NCBI RefSeq assembly: GCF_009789675.1
Contig: NZ_CP046913.1
Coordinates: 2,542,001-2,606,000 of the forward strand
Reading direction: 5' to 3'
From: Paraburkholderia acidisoli
GTDB lineage: Bacteria; Pseudomonadota; Gammaproteobacteria; Burkholderiales; Burkholderiaceae
DNA length: 64,000 bases
Position 1 is the first letter of the stretch. Every line of letters starts with the position of its first letter. The position numbers and the translations under genes were made by a program. The notes below the pieces were generated by a model. It made no database searches, was not told the DNA's origin, and saw only the letters and a program-made list of their open reading frames with translations. Below, in pieces: positions 47,170 through 57,279 of this stretch.

Positions 47170-48843
47170 ATGTCTTTCGATTCTCTCGGCTTGTCCGAAC
47201 CGCTGGTCCGTGCTGTCAATGAACTCGGTTACACCACGCCCACGCCCATCCAGGCGCAGGCGATTCCCGCGGTGCTCGGCGGCGGCGACCTGCTCGCCGG
47301 CGCGCAGACCGGCACGGGCAAGACCGCCGGTTTCACGCTGCCGATCCTCCAGCGCCTGACCGACATGCCGGCGCCCGCGGGTGCCAAACGCATCGTGCGC
47401 GCGCTGATCCTCACGCCCACGCGCGAACTCGCCGCCCAGGTCGAGGAAAGCGTGCGCGCCTACGGCAAGTACCTGAAGCTCAAGTCCACGGTGATGTTCG
47501 GCGGTGTCGGCATCAATCCGCAGATCGACGCGCTGCGCCGTGGCGTGGATATCGTCGTGGCCACGCCGGGCCGCCTGCTCGACCACATGCAGCAGAAGAC
47601 CATCGACCTCTCGCAGCTCGAGATTCTCGTGCTCGACGAAGCCGACCGCATGCTCGACATGGGCTTCATCCACGACATCAAGCGCGTGCTCGCGAAGCTG
47701 CCGCCCAAGCGCCAGAACCTGCTTTTCTCGGCCACCTTCGCCGACGAAATCAAGGCGCTCGCCGACAGCCTGCTCGACTCGCCCGCGCTGATCGAGGTCG
47801 CGCGCCGCAACACCACGGCCGAAACGGTCGCGCAGAAGATCTATCCCGTCGACCGCGACCGCAAGCGCGACCTGCTCACGCACCTGATCCGCCAGCACAA
47901 CTGGTTCCAGGTGCTCGTGTTCACGCGCACCAAGCACGGCGCGAACCGTCTCGCCGAGCAACTGACGAAGGACGGCATCAGCGCGCTCGCGATTCACGGC
48001 AACAAGAGCCAGTCGGCCCGCACGCGCGCGCTCGCCGAGTTCAAGGACGCCACGCTGCAGGTACTGGTCGCCACCGACATCGCCGCGCGCGGCATCGACA
48101 TCGACCAGTTGCCGCACGTGGTGAACTACGACCTGCCGAACGTGCCGGAAGACTACGTGCACCGCATCGGCCGCACGGGCCGCGCGGGCGCGACAGGCGA
48201 AGCGGTGTCGCTGGTTTGCGTCGACGAACACCAGCTGCTCAAGGACATCGAAAAGCTCATCAAGCGCGCGGTGCCGCAGGAAGTCGTGCCGGGCTTCGAG
48301 CCGGACCCGAACGCCAAGCCCGAGCCGATCCAGCGCCGCAGCCAGCCGCAAGGCCGTGCGCCGCGCCAGGGTCAGCAGCCGCAAGGCCAGCGGCAGAGCC
48401 GCGAGGCCTCGCAGGGCGGCAAGCCCAGCGGCGCGGGCGGCGGTCGTCCGGCGCAATCGCGCGGTGAATCGCGTGATGCGCGCGAACAACGCGAGCCGCG
48501 CGAGGCGCGTGAAGCGCGCGGCGGCAACCAGGGTGCGCGCGGCGGTCGCCAGAACGGCCAGACCGCCAATGCGTCAAACGGCGGGAACGGTGCGAACCAC
48601 GGTCAGCGCCAGGGCAAGCCGGCCAACGGCGGGCGTCCCGCGCAGCCGCAGAACGCCGCGAATCACGGTACGCAAGGCGCGCGCGGCGAACATACGCGTC
48701 GCGAAAGCCAGCGCGGTGTGTCGCACGAAAGCGCGCTCGGCCGCCCTCAGCAACGCAAGCCGCAATCGAATCCGGGCGCCCTGCTCGGCGGCCGCCCCGC
48801 CGGCAGCTCGCGCCGCGACGGCAACGGTCAGCGCGATCGCTAA
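47170..48843 (+). CDS. DEAD-box RNA helicase (RhlE-type)
   Basis: ATP-dependent RNA helicase, 557 residues. The core holds motif I AQTGTGKT, Ia [29 protein letters not shown] and [12 protein letters not shown]. The last 170 residues are a Gln/Arg/Gly/Asn-rich disordered tail, as in RhlE. Role in ribosome assembly or mRNA decay is inferred from the family. Ends before a strong terminator. Confidence 0.94.
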   Translation: MSFDSLGLSEPLVRAVNELGYTTPTPIQAQAIPAVLGGGDLLAGAQTGTGKTAGFTLPILQRLTDMPAPAGAKRIVRALILTPTRELAAQVEESVRAYGKYLKLKSTVMFGGVGINPQIDALRRGVDIVVATPGRLLDHMQQKTIDLSQLEILVLDEADRMLDMGFIHDIKRVLAKLPPKRQNLLFSATFADEIKALADSLLDSPALIEVARRNTTAETVAQKIYPVDRDRKRDLLTHLIRQHNWFQVLVFTRTKHGANRLAEQLTKDGISALAIHGNKSQSARTRALAEFKDATLQVLVATDIAARGIDIDQLPHVVNYDLPNVPEDYVHRIGRTGRAGATGEAVSLVCVDEHQLLKDIEKLIKRAVPQEVVPGFEPDPNAKPEPIQRRSQPQGRAPRQGQQPQGQRQSREASQGGKPSGAGGGRPAQSRGESRDAREQREPREAREARGGNQGARGGRQNGQTANASNGGNGANHGQRQGKPANGGRPAQPQNAANHGTQGARGEHTRRESQRGVSHESALGRPQQRKPQSNPGALLGGRPAGSSRRDGNGQRDR

Positions 48844-48888
48844 GCGCGCCAGGCCGCTCGCGTAGCGCGCAAACGCGGCCTCGCAACG

Positions 48889-48922
48889 AAAAAAAGCCCG
48901 CTGGATTCAGCGGGCTTTTTTT
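48889..48922. terminator. Bidirectional terminator between rhlE-type helicase and ferritin-like gene
   Basis: Fourteen-base stem AAAAAAGCCCGCTG/CAGCGGGCTTTTTT with a four-base loop, A-run on one side and T-run on the other, between convergent genes. Confidence 0.93.
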
Positions 48923-48955
48923 ATTTGAGGCCGGTTGGTACCAGCCTGGCGCAGA

Positions 48956-49789
48956 TCAGCGGAAGAACACGTGCTGCGTGATTTTCGCGAGCGGGTAATG
49001 AACGCCCGGCTGGATCTTCGCGGGAATGTCGAGCGGCTTGAGCAGCATCTTCACGCACATGTCGGCGGACAGATTGCGGCGCACGAGCTTGTTCACGCGC
49101 GCCGTGAGCTCGCGGTTATACGCGGCGTCGCGCACGCGCTCGGGATAACGCACCGCGAACACGTGCCGCAACGCGATCTCCGAATCCTCGTTCTTGATTT
49201 CCATCACGCGGCGCAACAGCGCGCCGAGCACGGCGAACCGGCCGTGCCCTTCCATCTGGTTGTACTTCTTGAAGTAGCGGAAAAAGTGCTTGTAATGGCG
49301 CACTTCGTCGCTGCGGATATTGGCCGTGATTTCCTTCAGCACGGGCTCGTTCGCGCATTCGCCGATCGCGCGATAGAGCGTGGCCGTGCCGGTTTCCACC
49401 ACGCAGCGCGCGACCATTTCGAGCGCGCGGGTTTTTTCGAATTCCTCGAACGAGCAGGTTTTCGAGTATTCGTCGATGAAATTCTGGAACGCGAGATCCC
49501 AGTCGAACTCGGGCCACACGTACTGGATGTAGGTCTTCAGCGCGCGGCCGTGCTGAAGCTCCTCGATTTCCCATTCGGTGTTGAGCCATTCCGAGACTTC
49601 CGGGTCGCCGTTGAAGAAAGCGCTCAGGTTGCTCGTGTAGATGTCCGAGCCGCTCTCGATGAATGACGAGGCGCACAGCAGCAGCATGAGGTCTTCGTTG
49701 GCGCGGGCATGCTGACGGTCGATGCGGGTGAGATCGATGTCTTCGATGCGCCAGGGCATTACGTGGCGAGGCTCAATGTCGTTACGCAT
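48956..49789 (-). CDS. Ferritin-like di-iron protein (acyl-ACP-desaturase-like fold)
   Basis: A 277-residue helical protein with the four-helix metal-site pattern: Glu in helix A (about ANEDLMLLLCASSFIESGSD), EIEELQHGRAL (ExxxH), Glu in MVARCVVETGTATLYRA, and NIRSDEVRHYKHFFRY (ExxH). This matches ferritin-like carboxylate-bridged di-iron proteins related to stearoyl-ACP desaturases; the substrate is unknown. Start ATG 49789 with GGGAG before it is preferred to the longer frame. Convergent with the helicase gene; upstream lies a 778-base spacer. Confidence 0.8.
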   Translation of the reverse strand: MRNDIEPRHVMPWRIEDIDLTRIDRQHARANEDLMLLLCASSFIESGSDIYTSNLSAFFNGDPEVSEWLNTEWEIEELQHGRALKTYIQYVWPEFDWDLAFQNFIDEYSKTCSFEEFEKTRALEMVARCVVETGTATLYRAIGECANEPVLKEITANIRSDEVRHYKHFFRYFKKYNQMEGHGRFAVLGALLRRVMEIKNEDSEIALRHVFAVRYPERVRDAAYNRELTARVNKLVRRNLSADMCVKMLLKPLDIPAKIQPGVHYPLAKITQHVFFR

Positions 49790-50567
49790 GGTTCGTACTC
49801 CCAAAGCGGTATCTGGTGCCCACGTCGCGCGGAGCGGACTTTCTAGCCCGCGTCGCACGGGTCACGCGCACACGCTTTCACGTTGGTGAAAGGTACCAGC
49901 CATCCGATTCAATCTTAGCGGTAGTTTCGCGTAGCTGCAGTCATGGAGCACAGACCGATCCCGGTCCTCGCAGTTCCGGAAACTGAGGCCTTCCTCGGTC
50001 TAAATCATGCAACGAAATATTATCTGACGACGATCTGGAAGGCGGCCGACAGGTAACCGCAAGCGAATGTCGCGGCGACCTGAGCCGGCGGTAACGCCGA
50101 ACACGGTTCGGTATCGGCCGAAATCGAGCTCAATCACGCCGAAGCCGAATCGCGGGGAATGAATCGCGCGTTTTCGCGCGCGGCACACATCGGCGCACGT
50201 CGGCGCGATCCAGCACGCATTGCGGCGGCGCGGCAGAAACTTCAAGTCGTTTCGCGATGTCGGCCGGTCGGCTCAACCGCTTTCCGCGAGCGCGAATGTC
50301 AAAGGGAATATTTTCGGCATGTGGTTTGTACAACGCAGCGGCGTTGACTACACTCCAGTTCCCCGTAGCCGATCGCCGGTGGGATGCCGTTTTGCCGGGT
50401 TTGGGCCGCGTACGTCTACGTGCCGCGGACCGCCTGGAACGGTGGACCGCCCGCCTGCCGGTCGATACGGCGCAGGCTTTCGCTCATACCTAACGCATAT
50501 CTGTCGCTGCGCTGCCGCATCCTCCGGCGGCTCAGGCGACCTCTGATGCGGCAACACGGAGAGAACG
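49790..50567. other. Large divergent spacer
   Basis: 778 bases between the ferritin-like gene and a small plus-strand gene. The first part is A/T-richer (around 50000-50030). No gene, tRNA or riboswitch recognised; both promoters are presumably here. Confidence 0.45.
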
Positions 50568-50765
50568 ATGCTGAGTCCGCATGAATTCGCCACCCTGCTA
50601 CTCGTCAAGGACGCCCCGAACCAGCTCGATATGGAACGGGAAGAACTCGACGCCCTGCTCGAGCGGCAGCTCGTCCAGCTGGAACGCCTCGCCTCGGGCC
50701 TCCAGCAATGGCGACTCACCGAAATCGGCGACTCCGCGTTACGCGCCATCAAACGGTGCTCGTGA
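50568..50765 (+). CDS. Small winged-helix-like protein, function unknown
   Basis: A 65-residue, helix-rich protein reading MLSPHEFATLLLVKDAP, then ERQLVQLERL and WRLTEIGDSALRAIKR; the pattern recalls a small winged helix of the kind that binds DNA. Ribosome site CGGAGAG lies 8 bases upstream. I do not recognise the family and the DNA-binding guess is weak. Small proteins like this are common in this bacterial group. Confidence 0.6.
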   Translation: MLSPHEFATLLLVKDAPNQLDMEREELDALLERQLVQLERLASGLQQWRLTEIGDSALRAIKRCS

Positions 50766-51112
50766 ACCCGAGCGCCGCCAGCCGCGCCGCTCGCGCGCGG
50801 CACGTTCAGGCGCTGCCCGACTCTGAACTTTCGCGGACGTAAGGACGTCCGCCCACTCGCCCGGCGAAAGCGCCGCGAGGACCGCTTCGCGGCTTTCGCG
50901 CTCGGGCATGTCCAACGGGCATGTCTGCCACGGGCACCTCCCCGATGCAGGCGCATTGCTTCACCGCACGCGCCTGCAGTGCATGGTCACGCGGACCCGC
51001 GCGCTTCATGCCCGCGTGACCATTTTTTTGCGCGCCGCCGCGCTCGCGACCCGCCGCGCGATTCACCCGCCACCCCGCCGCGAAGCCATTCCCGCGACGA
51101 TCCCGCTCGCGC
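50766..51112. other. Spacer with two inverted repeats
   Basis: 347 bases, no gene. A perfect 8-base stem GCGGACGT/ACGTCCGC (50833-50852) and a second imperfect one (50864-50899) may terminate the small gene upstream. Confidence 0.5.
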
Positions 51113-51490
51113 TTACCCCGCTCGCAGCGTGGAGTCGGCGAATGCGCGCCAGCTCAGCGCATTCGCGCGCTGCTGGTTGAGAAACTCCACCCATTGATTG
51201 CGCGCGGCCATGTCGCCGCTCTTGCCGTTCGTGGCGTACTGCTGCGCGAGCGCCGCCTGGAAGCCGCAGAACTGCGCCTGCGGCAGCTTGCCGTGGCGCT
51301 GCGCCACCCACGCGTCGAATACGGCCGAATAGACCGCCTGCGTGTCTTGCCCGTAGTCCGCGGTCTGGCCGCACATCTGCTGCAAGGCGGCGAACGACGG
51401 CGCGCCCCAACCCCCATCGACACTCGTTGGCACCGCGCCCGCGCACCCCGCGAGCAGCACCGCCGCGCCGATCATCGCAACTCCACGCAT
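51113..51490 (-). CDS. Small lipoprotein of unknown function
   Basis: A 125-residue predicted lipoprotein with lipobox LLAGC near residue 16. The remainder is helical, with two further Cys (QMCGQ, QFCGF) and a WVAQRHGKLPQAQF stretch. I do not know the family. It is divergent from glpK, with 200 bases between them. Confidence 0.7.
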   Translation of the reverse strand: MRGVAMIGAAVLLAGCAGAVPTSVDGGWGAPSFAALQQMCGQTADYGQDTQAVYSAVFDAWVAQRHGKLPQAQFCGFQAALAQQYATNGKSGDMAARNQWVEFLNQQRANALSWRAFADSTLRAG

Positions 51491-51690
51491 GATTGCCTCG
51501 TTTCCGGCTGGTCAGCCCGATTGTTTTGAACGCGGCTATTGTCGCACCGAGCGCCGCGCGCGACACCCTGGCCGTTCGGCCGAGGCGACTTGCGCGCGGC
51601 TTTCGGGCTATGCTGGCCTCGCTGTTTAACCGCTTTCCCTCGCTTCCTCACGCTTTCTCCCTTCTCAATTCAAACGGAGGAGACCGCACG

Positions 51691-53205
51691 ATGGCCGAGT
51701 CGTACATCCTCGCGCTGGACCAGGGCACCACGAGTTCGCGCGCCCTGCTGCTCGATCGCCGCGGCGAAATCGTCGCGCTCGCCCAGAAGGAATTCGCGCA
51801 GCACTACCCGCGGCCCGGCTGGGTCGAGCACGATCCGCGCGACATCTGGTCGAGCCAGGCGGGCGTCGCGGCGGAAGCGCTCACGCGTGCGGGTGTGAGC
51901 AGCGCGGCGGTGGCCGCCATCGGCATCACGAACCAGCGCGAGACCACCCTCGTCTGGGACCGCGAAACGGGCCAGCCGGTGTACAACGCCATCGTCTGGC
52001 AGGACCGCCGCACGGCCGCGTTCTGCGACAGCCTCAAGCAGCGCGGTCATGAAGCCGCGGTGCGCGCCAAGACCGGCTTGCCGGTCGACGCGTACTTTTC
52101 GGCCCCCAAGCTCCGCTGGATTCTCGATCACGTCGATGGCGCGAAGGACAAGGCGCGCGCGGGCAAACTCGCGTTCGGCACCGTGGACAGCTGGCTCATG
52201 TGGCATCTCACACGCGGCGCGCTGCACGCGACCGACGTCACCAACGCCGCGCGCACCCTGCTCTTCAACATCCATACGCTGCAATGGGACGACGACCTGC
52301 TCGCGCTGTTCGAGATCCCGCGCAACATGCTGCCCGAAGTCCGTTCGTCGTCCGAAGTTTACGGGCGCACGGCATCCACGCTATTCGCGAGCGAAATCCC
52401 GCTCGCGGGCGTGGCCGGCGACCAGCACGCGGCGCTCTTCGGGCAGATGTGCCTGCGTCCCGGCATGGTGAAGAACACCTACGGCACGGGCTGTTTTCTC
52501 GTGATGAACACGGGCGAGACGCCGATCGAATCGCGCCACAATCTCGTCACCACCATCGCGTGGCAGGCGCTCGGCAAAACGCAGTACGCGCTCGAAGGCA
52601 GCATCTTCATCGCGGGCGCCGTGGTGCAGTGGCTGCGCGACGGGCTCGGCCTCATCCGCAGCGCGAGCGAGATCGAAACGCTCGCGGCCAGCGTGCCGCA
52701 CAGCGACGGCGTCTACCTCGTGCCCGCGTTCGCGGGCCTCGGCGCGCCGCACTGGAACGCGCACGCGCGCGGCACGCTGTTCGGCGTCACGCGCGGCACG
52801 AGCGCGGCGCATATCGCGCGCGCGGCGCTCGACGCCATCGCGTATCAGTCGTACGACGTGCTCGCCGCCATGGAAGCCGACTCGGGCATGCGCGTGAAGG
52901 CGTTGCGCGTGGACGGCGGCGCGTGCGCCAACAATCTGCTGATGCAGTTCCAGGCCGACCTGCTCGGCGCCGAGGTGCTGCGGCCGCGCGCGAGCGAAAG
53001 CACGGCGCTCGGCGCGGGCTATCTCGCGGGACTCGCGGTGGGCTTTTGGCGCGACATCGACGAATTACAGCAGCAGTGGCAACTCGACCGCCGCTTTTCG
53101 CCCGTGCTGCCGCGCGACGAGGTCACGCGCTGTTTGAAGGGCTGGCAGCGCGCGATCGACGCCGCCCGGGCATGGGCCGACAGCGGCAACTCCGACGATT
53201 CCTGA
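51691..53205 (+). CDS. glpK: Glycerol kinase
   Basis: Phosphorylates glycerol to glycerol 3-phosphate. N-terminal [20 protein letters not shown] phosphate loop, [10 protein letters not shown] in the middle, and the [11 protein letters not shown] and [17 protein letters not shown] blocks mark a FGGY kinase of the glycerol type; 504 residues. The ATG at 51691 has GGAGGAG in front. glpF, glpD and glpR are not in the window, so the kinase is separated from the usual regulon here. Confidence 0.96.
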   Translation: MAESYILALDQGTTSSRALLLDRRGEIVALAQKEFAQHYPRPGWVEHDPRDIWSSQAGVAAEALTRAGVSSAAVAAIGITNQRETTLVWDRETGQPVYNAIVWQDRRTAAFCDSLKQRGHEAAVRAKTGLPVDAYFSAPKLRWILDHVDGAKDKARAGKLAFGTVDSWLMWHLTRGALHATDVTNAARTLLFNIHTLQWDDDLLALFEIPRNMLPEVRSSSEVYGRTASTLFASEIPLAGVAGDQHAALFGQMCLRPGMVKNTYGTGCFLVMNTGETPIESRHNLVTTIAWQALGKTQYALEGSIFIAGAVVQWLRDGLGLIRSASEIETLAASVPHSDGVYLVPAFAGLGAPHWNAHARGTLFGVTRGTSAAHIARAALDAIAYQSYDVLAAMEADSGMRVKALRVDGGACANNLLMQFQADLLGAEVLRPRASESTALGAGYLAGLAVGFWRDIDELQQQWQLDRRFSPVLPRDEVTRCLKGWQRAIDAARAWADSGNSDDS

Positions 53206-53210
53206 TGTGC

Positions 53211-53261
53211 GTTCGAATGCGGCGTTCGAATGCGGCGTTCGAAGCGGCATTTGAATGCGGC
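53211..53261. repeat. 13-base tandem repeat after glpK
   Basis: Four units of GTTCGAATGCGGC: two exact, the third one base short, the fourth starting ATTT. Begins five bases past the glpK stop. Confidence 0.9.
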
Positions 53262-53468
53262 TGTGGCGGCCCTGCACCCGCGCGGGTGCGAGCGTTTGAA
53301 TCCGCGCTGGACCACGCGGCCGATCGCGCCGCCATGCCCACCCCGCGCGCCGCACCCGGCCGATCGCCGGATGCGCGCGCGAAAGCACGTATCATGTCGG
53401 GTCTCCACCTCGTGCGCGCCGCCGCCGGCAATTGGCGCGCAGAGCCCGGCCCCTCTTTCGTTTTACGC

Positions 53469-54155
53469 ATGATCGACCATCTCATCTGCGACTGCGACGG
53501 CGTCCTCGTCGACAGCGAAGTCATCGCCGACCGCGTCCTCCTCGAAACCCTCACGCAAACTTTTCCCGGCGTGGATTTCCACGTCGCGGTGCAGTCGGCG
53601 TTCGGACAGCAGACCTCGCGTTTTCTCGCCGACCTTGCCGCGCGCCTGAACCTCACGATGCCGGACGACTTCCTCGAAACGATCGAGCACAACTGCGAAG
53701 CGGCCATCGCCGCATCCGTGAGTCCGATCAACGGCGTGCGCGACGCGCTGCGCCAGGTCACGCTGCCCGTGGCCGTGGTGTCGAACAGCCGCCTCACGCG
53801 CGTGCACGCCTCGGTGCGCCGCGCGGGCCTCGACACGATCTTCGGCGAACGCATCTTCAGCGCCGAAATGGTCGCGCGTCCCAAGCCCTATCCGGACGTC
53901 TATCTGCACGCCGCGAACACGCTCGGCGTGGCGCCGGCGCGCTGCCTCGTCGTGGAGGACAGCATCTCGGGCCTGAACGCCGCGCGCGCGGCGGGCATGA
54001 AGACGATCGCGTTCGTGGGCGCGAGCCACATTCCGTCGGGTTACGCCGACGTGCTGCGCGAGATGGGCATCACGCGCATCATGACGCACATGGACGAACT
54101 GCCCGCGCTCGTCGAAGCGGGCGTGCGCGGCGAGTTCGGCGACGTGCAGTCGTAA
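53469..54155 (+). CDS. HAD-superfamily phosphatase/phosphomutase-like hydrolase
   Basis: A 228-residue haloacid dehalogenase-type hydrolase. Motif I CDCDGVLVDSE (nucleophile Asp and acid/base Asp), motif II VVSNSR, motif III Lys in ARPKPYPDVYL, motif IV VVEDSISGLNAA. A helical cap lies between motifs I and II, as in phosphoglycolate phosphatase and beta-phosphoglucomutase subgroups. Substrate unknown; glycerol-3-phosphate or phosphoglycolate are possible given glpK next door. The start at 53469 fits the family; the upstream frame is only open by chance. Confidence 0.88.
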   Translation: MIDHLICDCDGVLVDSEVIADRVLLETLTQTFPGVDFHVAVQSAFGQQTSRFLADLAARLNLTMPDDFLETIEHNCEAAIAASVSPINGVRDALRQVTLPVAVVSNSRLTRVHASVRRAGLDTIFGERIFSAEMVARPKPYPDVYLHAANTLGVAPARCLVVEDSISGLNAARAAGMKTIAFVGASHIPSGYADVLREMGITRIMTHMDELPALVEAGVRGEFGDVQS

Positions 54156-54280
54156 CGCCCGCGCAGCGCGAACGCACGCCTCAAACCGGCCGTCAAAACG
54201 CACACGGCGCGCGAAGTTTCGCGCGCCGTGTGTCATTCGAGCCCCGGCACCGCTTCAGCCGGGCAACCCGGCAACGTGCC

Positions 54281-55009
54281 TCACGCCGGTTCGGCGCAAC
54301 GCTCGCGCGCGGCCGCGATCGACTCGCGGAACGCCACGAGTTCGGCGATCGTCAGCATGGGCAGATCGTGCAGCTTCGCGAAGTCGTCGACCTGCTGGCC
54401 GCGCGCCATCGTGCCGTCCGGGTTCATCAACTCGCACAGCACGCCGGCGGCCGAGAGGCCCGCGAGCACGGCGAGATCGACCGTGCCTTCGGTGTGGCCG
54501 CGGCGCGCCAGCACGCCGCCCTTCTGTGCGCGCAGCGGGAACACGTGGCCGGGGCGCACGATGTCGGCGGGCTGCGCGTTCGGGGCGATGGCGGCGCGGA
54601 TCGTCGTCACGCGGTCGGCGGCGGAAACGCCCGTGCTCACGCCGTCGCGCGCTTCGATCGACACCGTGAACGCGGTGCGGTTGCGGCTTTCGTTGTGAGC
54701 GACCATCGGCGGCAATTCGAGCGCGCGCACCTTGTCGTCCGAGAGACACAGGCAGACGATGCCGCTGCATTCGCGGATGAACAGCGCCATGGTGGCGGGC
54801 GTGAGCCGCTCGGCGGCGACGATCAGATCGGCTTCGTCCTCGCGGTCGTGGTCGTCCTGGAGCACGACGGGACGGCCTTCGCGCATGGCTTGCAGCGCGG
54901 CGGCGATGCGCGGCGGCACCGGTTCGGTTTCGAGAAACGGGAGATCGGCGGCGGCGTCGAGGCAATCGACGGCGGACGTCGCAACGGGGGAACTGGCAAT
55001 AACGGACAT
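54281..55009 (-). CDS. ribB: 3,4-dihydroxy-2-butanone 4-phosphate synthase
   Basis: Makes the four-carbon precursor of riboflavin from ribulose 5-phosphate. [16 protein letters not shown] near residue 55 and the [17 protein letters not shown] block hold the acidic and His residues of the active site. At 242 residues it has only the DHBP-synthase domain, without a GTP cyclohydrolase II partner. An FMN riboswitch precedes it by about 160 bases, so it is controlled by flavin level. Confidence 0.95.
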   Translation of the reverse strand: MSVIASSPVATSAVDCLDAAADLPFLETEPVPPRIAAALQAMREGRPVVLQDDHDREDEADLIVAAERLTPATMALFIRECSGIVCLCLSDDKVRALELPPMVAHNESRNRTAFTVSIEARDGVSTGVSAADRVTTIRAAIAPNAQPADIVRPGHVFPLRAQKGGVLARRGHTEGTVDLAVLAGLSAAGVLCELMNPDGTMARGQQVDDFAKLHDLPMLTIAELVAFRESIAAARERCAEPA

Positions 55010-55010
55010 G

Positions 55011-55049
55011 TGAAACGCTCCTCGCGAGAGTGGGGCGAAAAACGTTTCA
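55011..55049 (-). promoter_or_regulatory. Possible RBS-masking hairpin ahead of ribB
   Basis: On the minus strand TGAAACG (rc of 55043-55049) can pair with CGTTTCA (rc of 55011-55017). The ribosome site AGGAG (rc of 55018-55022) lies between the arms, directly at the base of this stem. It could be the expression platform of the riboswitch, acting on translation. Confidence 0.45.
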
Positions 55050-55168
55050 GGGCATTGCAAACAGACAGGCATCCCGGCACGCGCCTTCCTGCCGACACCG
55101 CGCGTTCCAGGGAACGCACGCGTATCGGCCGAAGCGCCGCGGCGGATGGGCAACCGTGACCATCTGCA

Positions 55169-55335
55169 CATCTTCTCTCATCCGGACTCTGACCGTCGGC
55201 TCTGGCTTCGCACCAGATCTGCTGACCCTGCGCGCAAGCTCGAGGCTCGCGCGAGGCGCTCGCGGGCTCGTCGGCATTGCCTTGCGGCGCGGCCGACATA
55301 CCGCCGGTGGGGAATTTCACCCCGCCCTGAAGACG
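55169..55335 (-). ncRNA. FMN riboswitch (RFN element)
   Basis: Conserved blocks on the minus strand: TTCAGGGCGGGGTGAAATTCC at the 5' end, CCGGCGGTAT next, a long variable arm, AGATCTGGTGCGAAGCCAGAGCC in the middle, and GTCCGGATGAGAGAAGATG at the 3' end. This order is the FMN-sensing RFN element. Placed directly upstream of ribB. Confidence 0.95.
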
Positions 55336-55460
55336 CACTGATTACCGGAAAATCCGGCGGGCAAAGGATACAACAGAGCGCGCCGTCGTGCAGCGCGAAA
55401 AATGGCATCCCGACAAAAATCTTCCAGCGCTTCGGCGCCCGCCCGGCTTGCGCCAGCGGG

Positions 55461-55530
55461 TTCGCGCCGGCTTCACGACGGCTTCACGCCGCCGGTTTTA
55501 CGCCAACGTCACGCCAACTTCACGCCGGTT
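55461..55530. repeat. Imperfect 11-base repeats at the 3' end of the XRE-cupin gene
   Basis: Repeated TTCACGCCGGC/TCACGCCAACT-type units, diverged, spanning the end of the regulator gene and its downstream spacer. Confidence 0.55.
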
Positions 55531-56188
55531 GCGGCGCGGCCGCCGCCGGCACGTCCCAGCGCGGCGGCGTTTCGGCGTTGAGCGTCACGCGGAACACGCG
55601 CGCCTCGGTGTCGCCGGGATTGCGCAGCGTGTGCGGCTGATCGGCGTCGAACACGATGGCGTCGCCGGTCGCGAGCAACTGGCGGCGGTCGTGCACGCTC
55701 ACTTCGAGCGTGCCTTCGCTCACCACGAGATTCACCGTCGTGCCGGGCGCGCGGCGCGTGCCGGGCTCGGTGTGCAGCGGCGCGATGCGCAACTCGTGGA
55801 ATTCGGCGGCCACGGACTCGCCCTCGGGATAGAGCGCGCGCGCCGAATAGCGGCCATCGGCGGAAACCACGCGCGAAGCGCGCTCGGCGGGCAGATGCTC
55901 GAAGCCGTTCACCGCGTGCTTGCGCAGGAACGCCGAGACGGACACTTTGAGCGCCGCCGCGACCTTGCAGAGCACCTTGATGGACGGCACGCTGCGCGCC
56001 GACTCGACCTGCGCGAGCATGGCCCGCGAGACGCCCGAGGCGCGGGCGAGCGCATCGAGCGAGAGTTGCCGCTCGGCGCGCAGGCGCGCCAGATTCACGC
56101 CGACGAGGTACTCGAGCGCGTCGTAAGGTCCTTCGTTGTGCGCAGCATGTTGCTGGGCGTCGCGCACGAGCGCGAGGGGTGAATGCAT
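55520..56188 (-). CDS. XRE-family regulator with cupin sensor domain
   Basis: A 222-residue transcription factor: N-terminal helix-turn-helix (VNLARLRAERQLSLDALARASGVSRAMLAQVESARS) and C-terminal cupin barrel (HTEPGTRRAPGTTVNLVVSEG, DADQPHTLRNPG) which probably binds a small ligand. Such proteins often regulate the neighbouring gene; here the VOC gene lies upstream on the same strand. Start ATG 56188 with GGGAGGCAGTC in front. Confidence 0.9.
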   Translation of the reverse strand: MHSPLALVRDAQQHAAHNEGPYDALEYLVGVNLARLRAERQLSLDALARASGVSRAMLAQVESARSVPSIKVLCKVAAALKVSVSAFLRKHAVNGFEHLPAERASRVVSADGRYSARALYPEGESVAAEFHELRIAPLHTEPGTRRAPGTTVNLVVSEGTLEVSVHDRRQLLATGDAIVFDADQPHTLRNPGDTEARVFRVTLNAETPPRWDVPAAAAPQPA

Positions 56189-56407
56189 GACTGCCTCCCG
56201 GTGGCGCCGCGCGTGAAGCGGCGTAAGGCTTGAATGGAGGCAAGACTAGCATTGCGATTTGCCGCACCCAACGAAGTTATCTTCACACTCATATCAGCAT
56301 TGCAGAGCGGCGTTCGGGGAATGCTTACGCGCTGGCGGCATAAGGCGCGCGGCGCTTTGAGTTCGCGCTTTGGCGCGGGTTTTCGCCGGCGTATTCGGCC
56401 CAGGCAT

Positions 56408-56800
56408 TCAGCGAACCGCGCCGCCCGCCATCGACGTGACGAATTCGACGGCCACGCCCGGCGCGAGCGCGACGAAGATCTGCACCTCGGCGCTCGCGGG
56501 CACTTCGGCGTACTCGTACGGCACGCGATGCGCGTCGAGACGCGCGAGCAGCGCGCGCCATGCCTCGCCGGGCGCGACGCGAAACGCCACGTGATCGAGA
56601 CGCGGCACGACGAGCGCGGTCGCGCGCGCGGGCGCCGTGGCGTCGACCAGATGAACGACCGGGCGGCCGTTGGCGTAGAGCCAGTGGCCCGCCACGCGAA
56701 ACGGCGGGCGCGGGCCGTCTTCGAGCGCGGCGATGTCGGTGAAAAAGCGGCGGGCGCCCGCGAGATCGGGCGTGACGAGCGTGACGTGGTCGAGTTGCAT
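56408..56800 (-). CDS. VOC (glyoxalase-like) protein
   Basis: A 130-residue vicinal-oxygen-chelate protein with paired beta-alpha-beta-beta-beta modules: LDHVTLVTPDLAGARRFF at the start and LDHVAFRVAPGEAWRALLARLDA in the second half. Metal-site His are in the HV motifs. The substrate cannot be told from sequence. Transcribed in the same direction as the XRE-cupin regulator, 219 bases away. Confidence 0.82.
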   Translation of the reverse strand: MQLDHVTLVTPDLAGARRFFTDIAALEDGPRPPFRVAGHWLYANGRPVVHLVDATAPARATALVVPRLDHVAFRVAPGEAWRALLARLDAHRVPYEYAEVPASAEVQIFVALAPGVAVEFVTSMAGGAVR

Positions 56801-57279
56801 GGCGGATGGGCGGGGAGATCGGGTAAAAACGCAGGAAGCGCGACGCTTCGAACAGACCGATTGTCGCCCTCGAGGGTCATGCCGATAAGCGGCGTCGCGC
56901 TTGAAGCAGTTTCAAACGGCGGCCCGCCTTTGAGAACCCATCGGCGCATACGTCCCCCGGCACCGCGAAACGCCCGCCCAGCGTGCCGCGACCGCGCCAT
57001 AAGCGCCCGCGCGCAACCGGCTATAATGCTGGATTGCGCAAAACCGCGCTCCGTCGCCCGGCGCCGACGACGAAAAACACGCGCATCCGCTGCCCGCCAC
57101 GCCGCGCACCAAGCTTTGGCGGCACGCAACGGCACCGCGGCTCACCGCAGCCGCCAGCGCTTGCGATTCGGCCCTCTAAAAAACCAGAACCCCGTAGTCC
57201 ATCACATGCATCCCGTGCTCCGGCACGTGCATCAACCGGACGACGCCCCCAGGTCAACCACTGCGAACGGCGAACCCCG
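56801..57279. other. Divergent VOC / miaB spacer
   Basis: 479 bases without a clear gene; the reading frame of miaB is open upstream, but the ATG at 57280 fits the family. No strong promoter or ribosome site recognised (CGAAC precedes the ATG). Confidence 0.45.

Noticed and set aside
50908..51180. 90-residue frame in the spacer after the small winged-helix-like gene
   Set aside because: No ribosome site, Arg/Ala/His-rich, overlaps the 3' end of the lipoprotein gene on the other strand.
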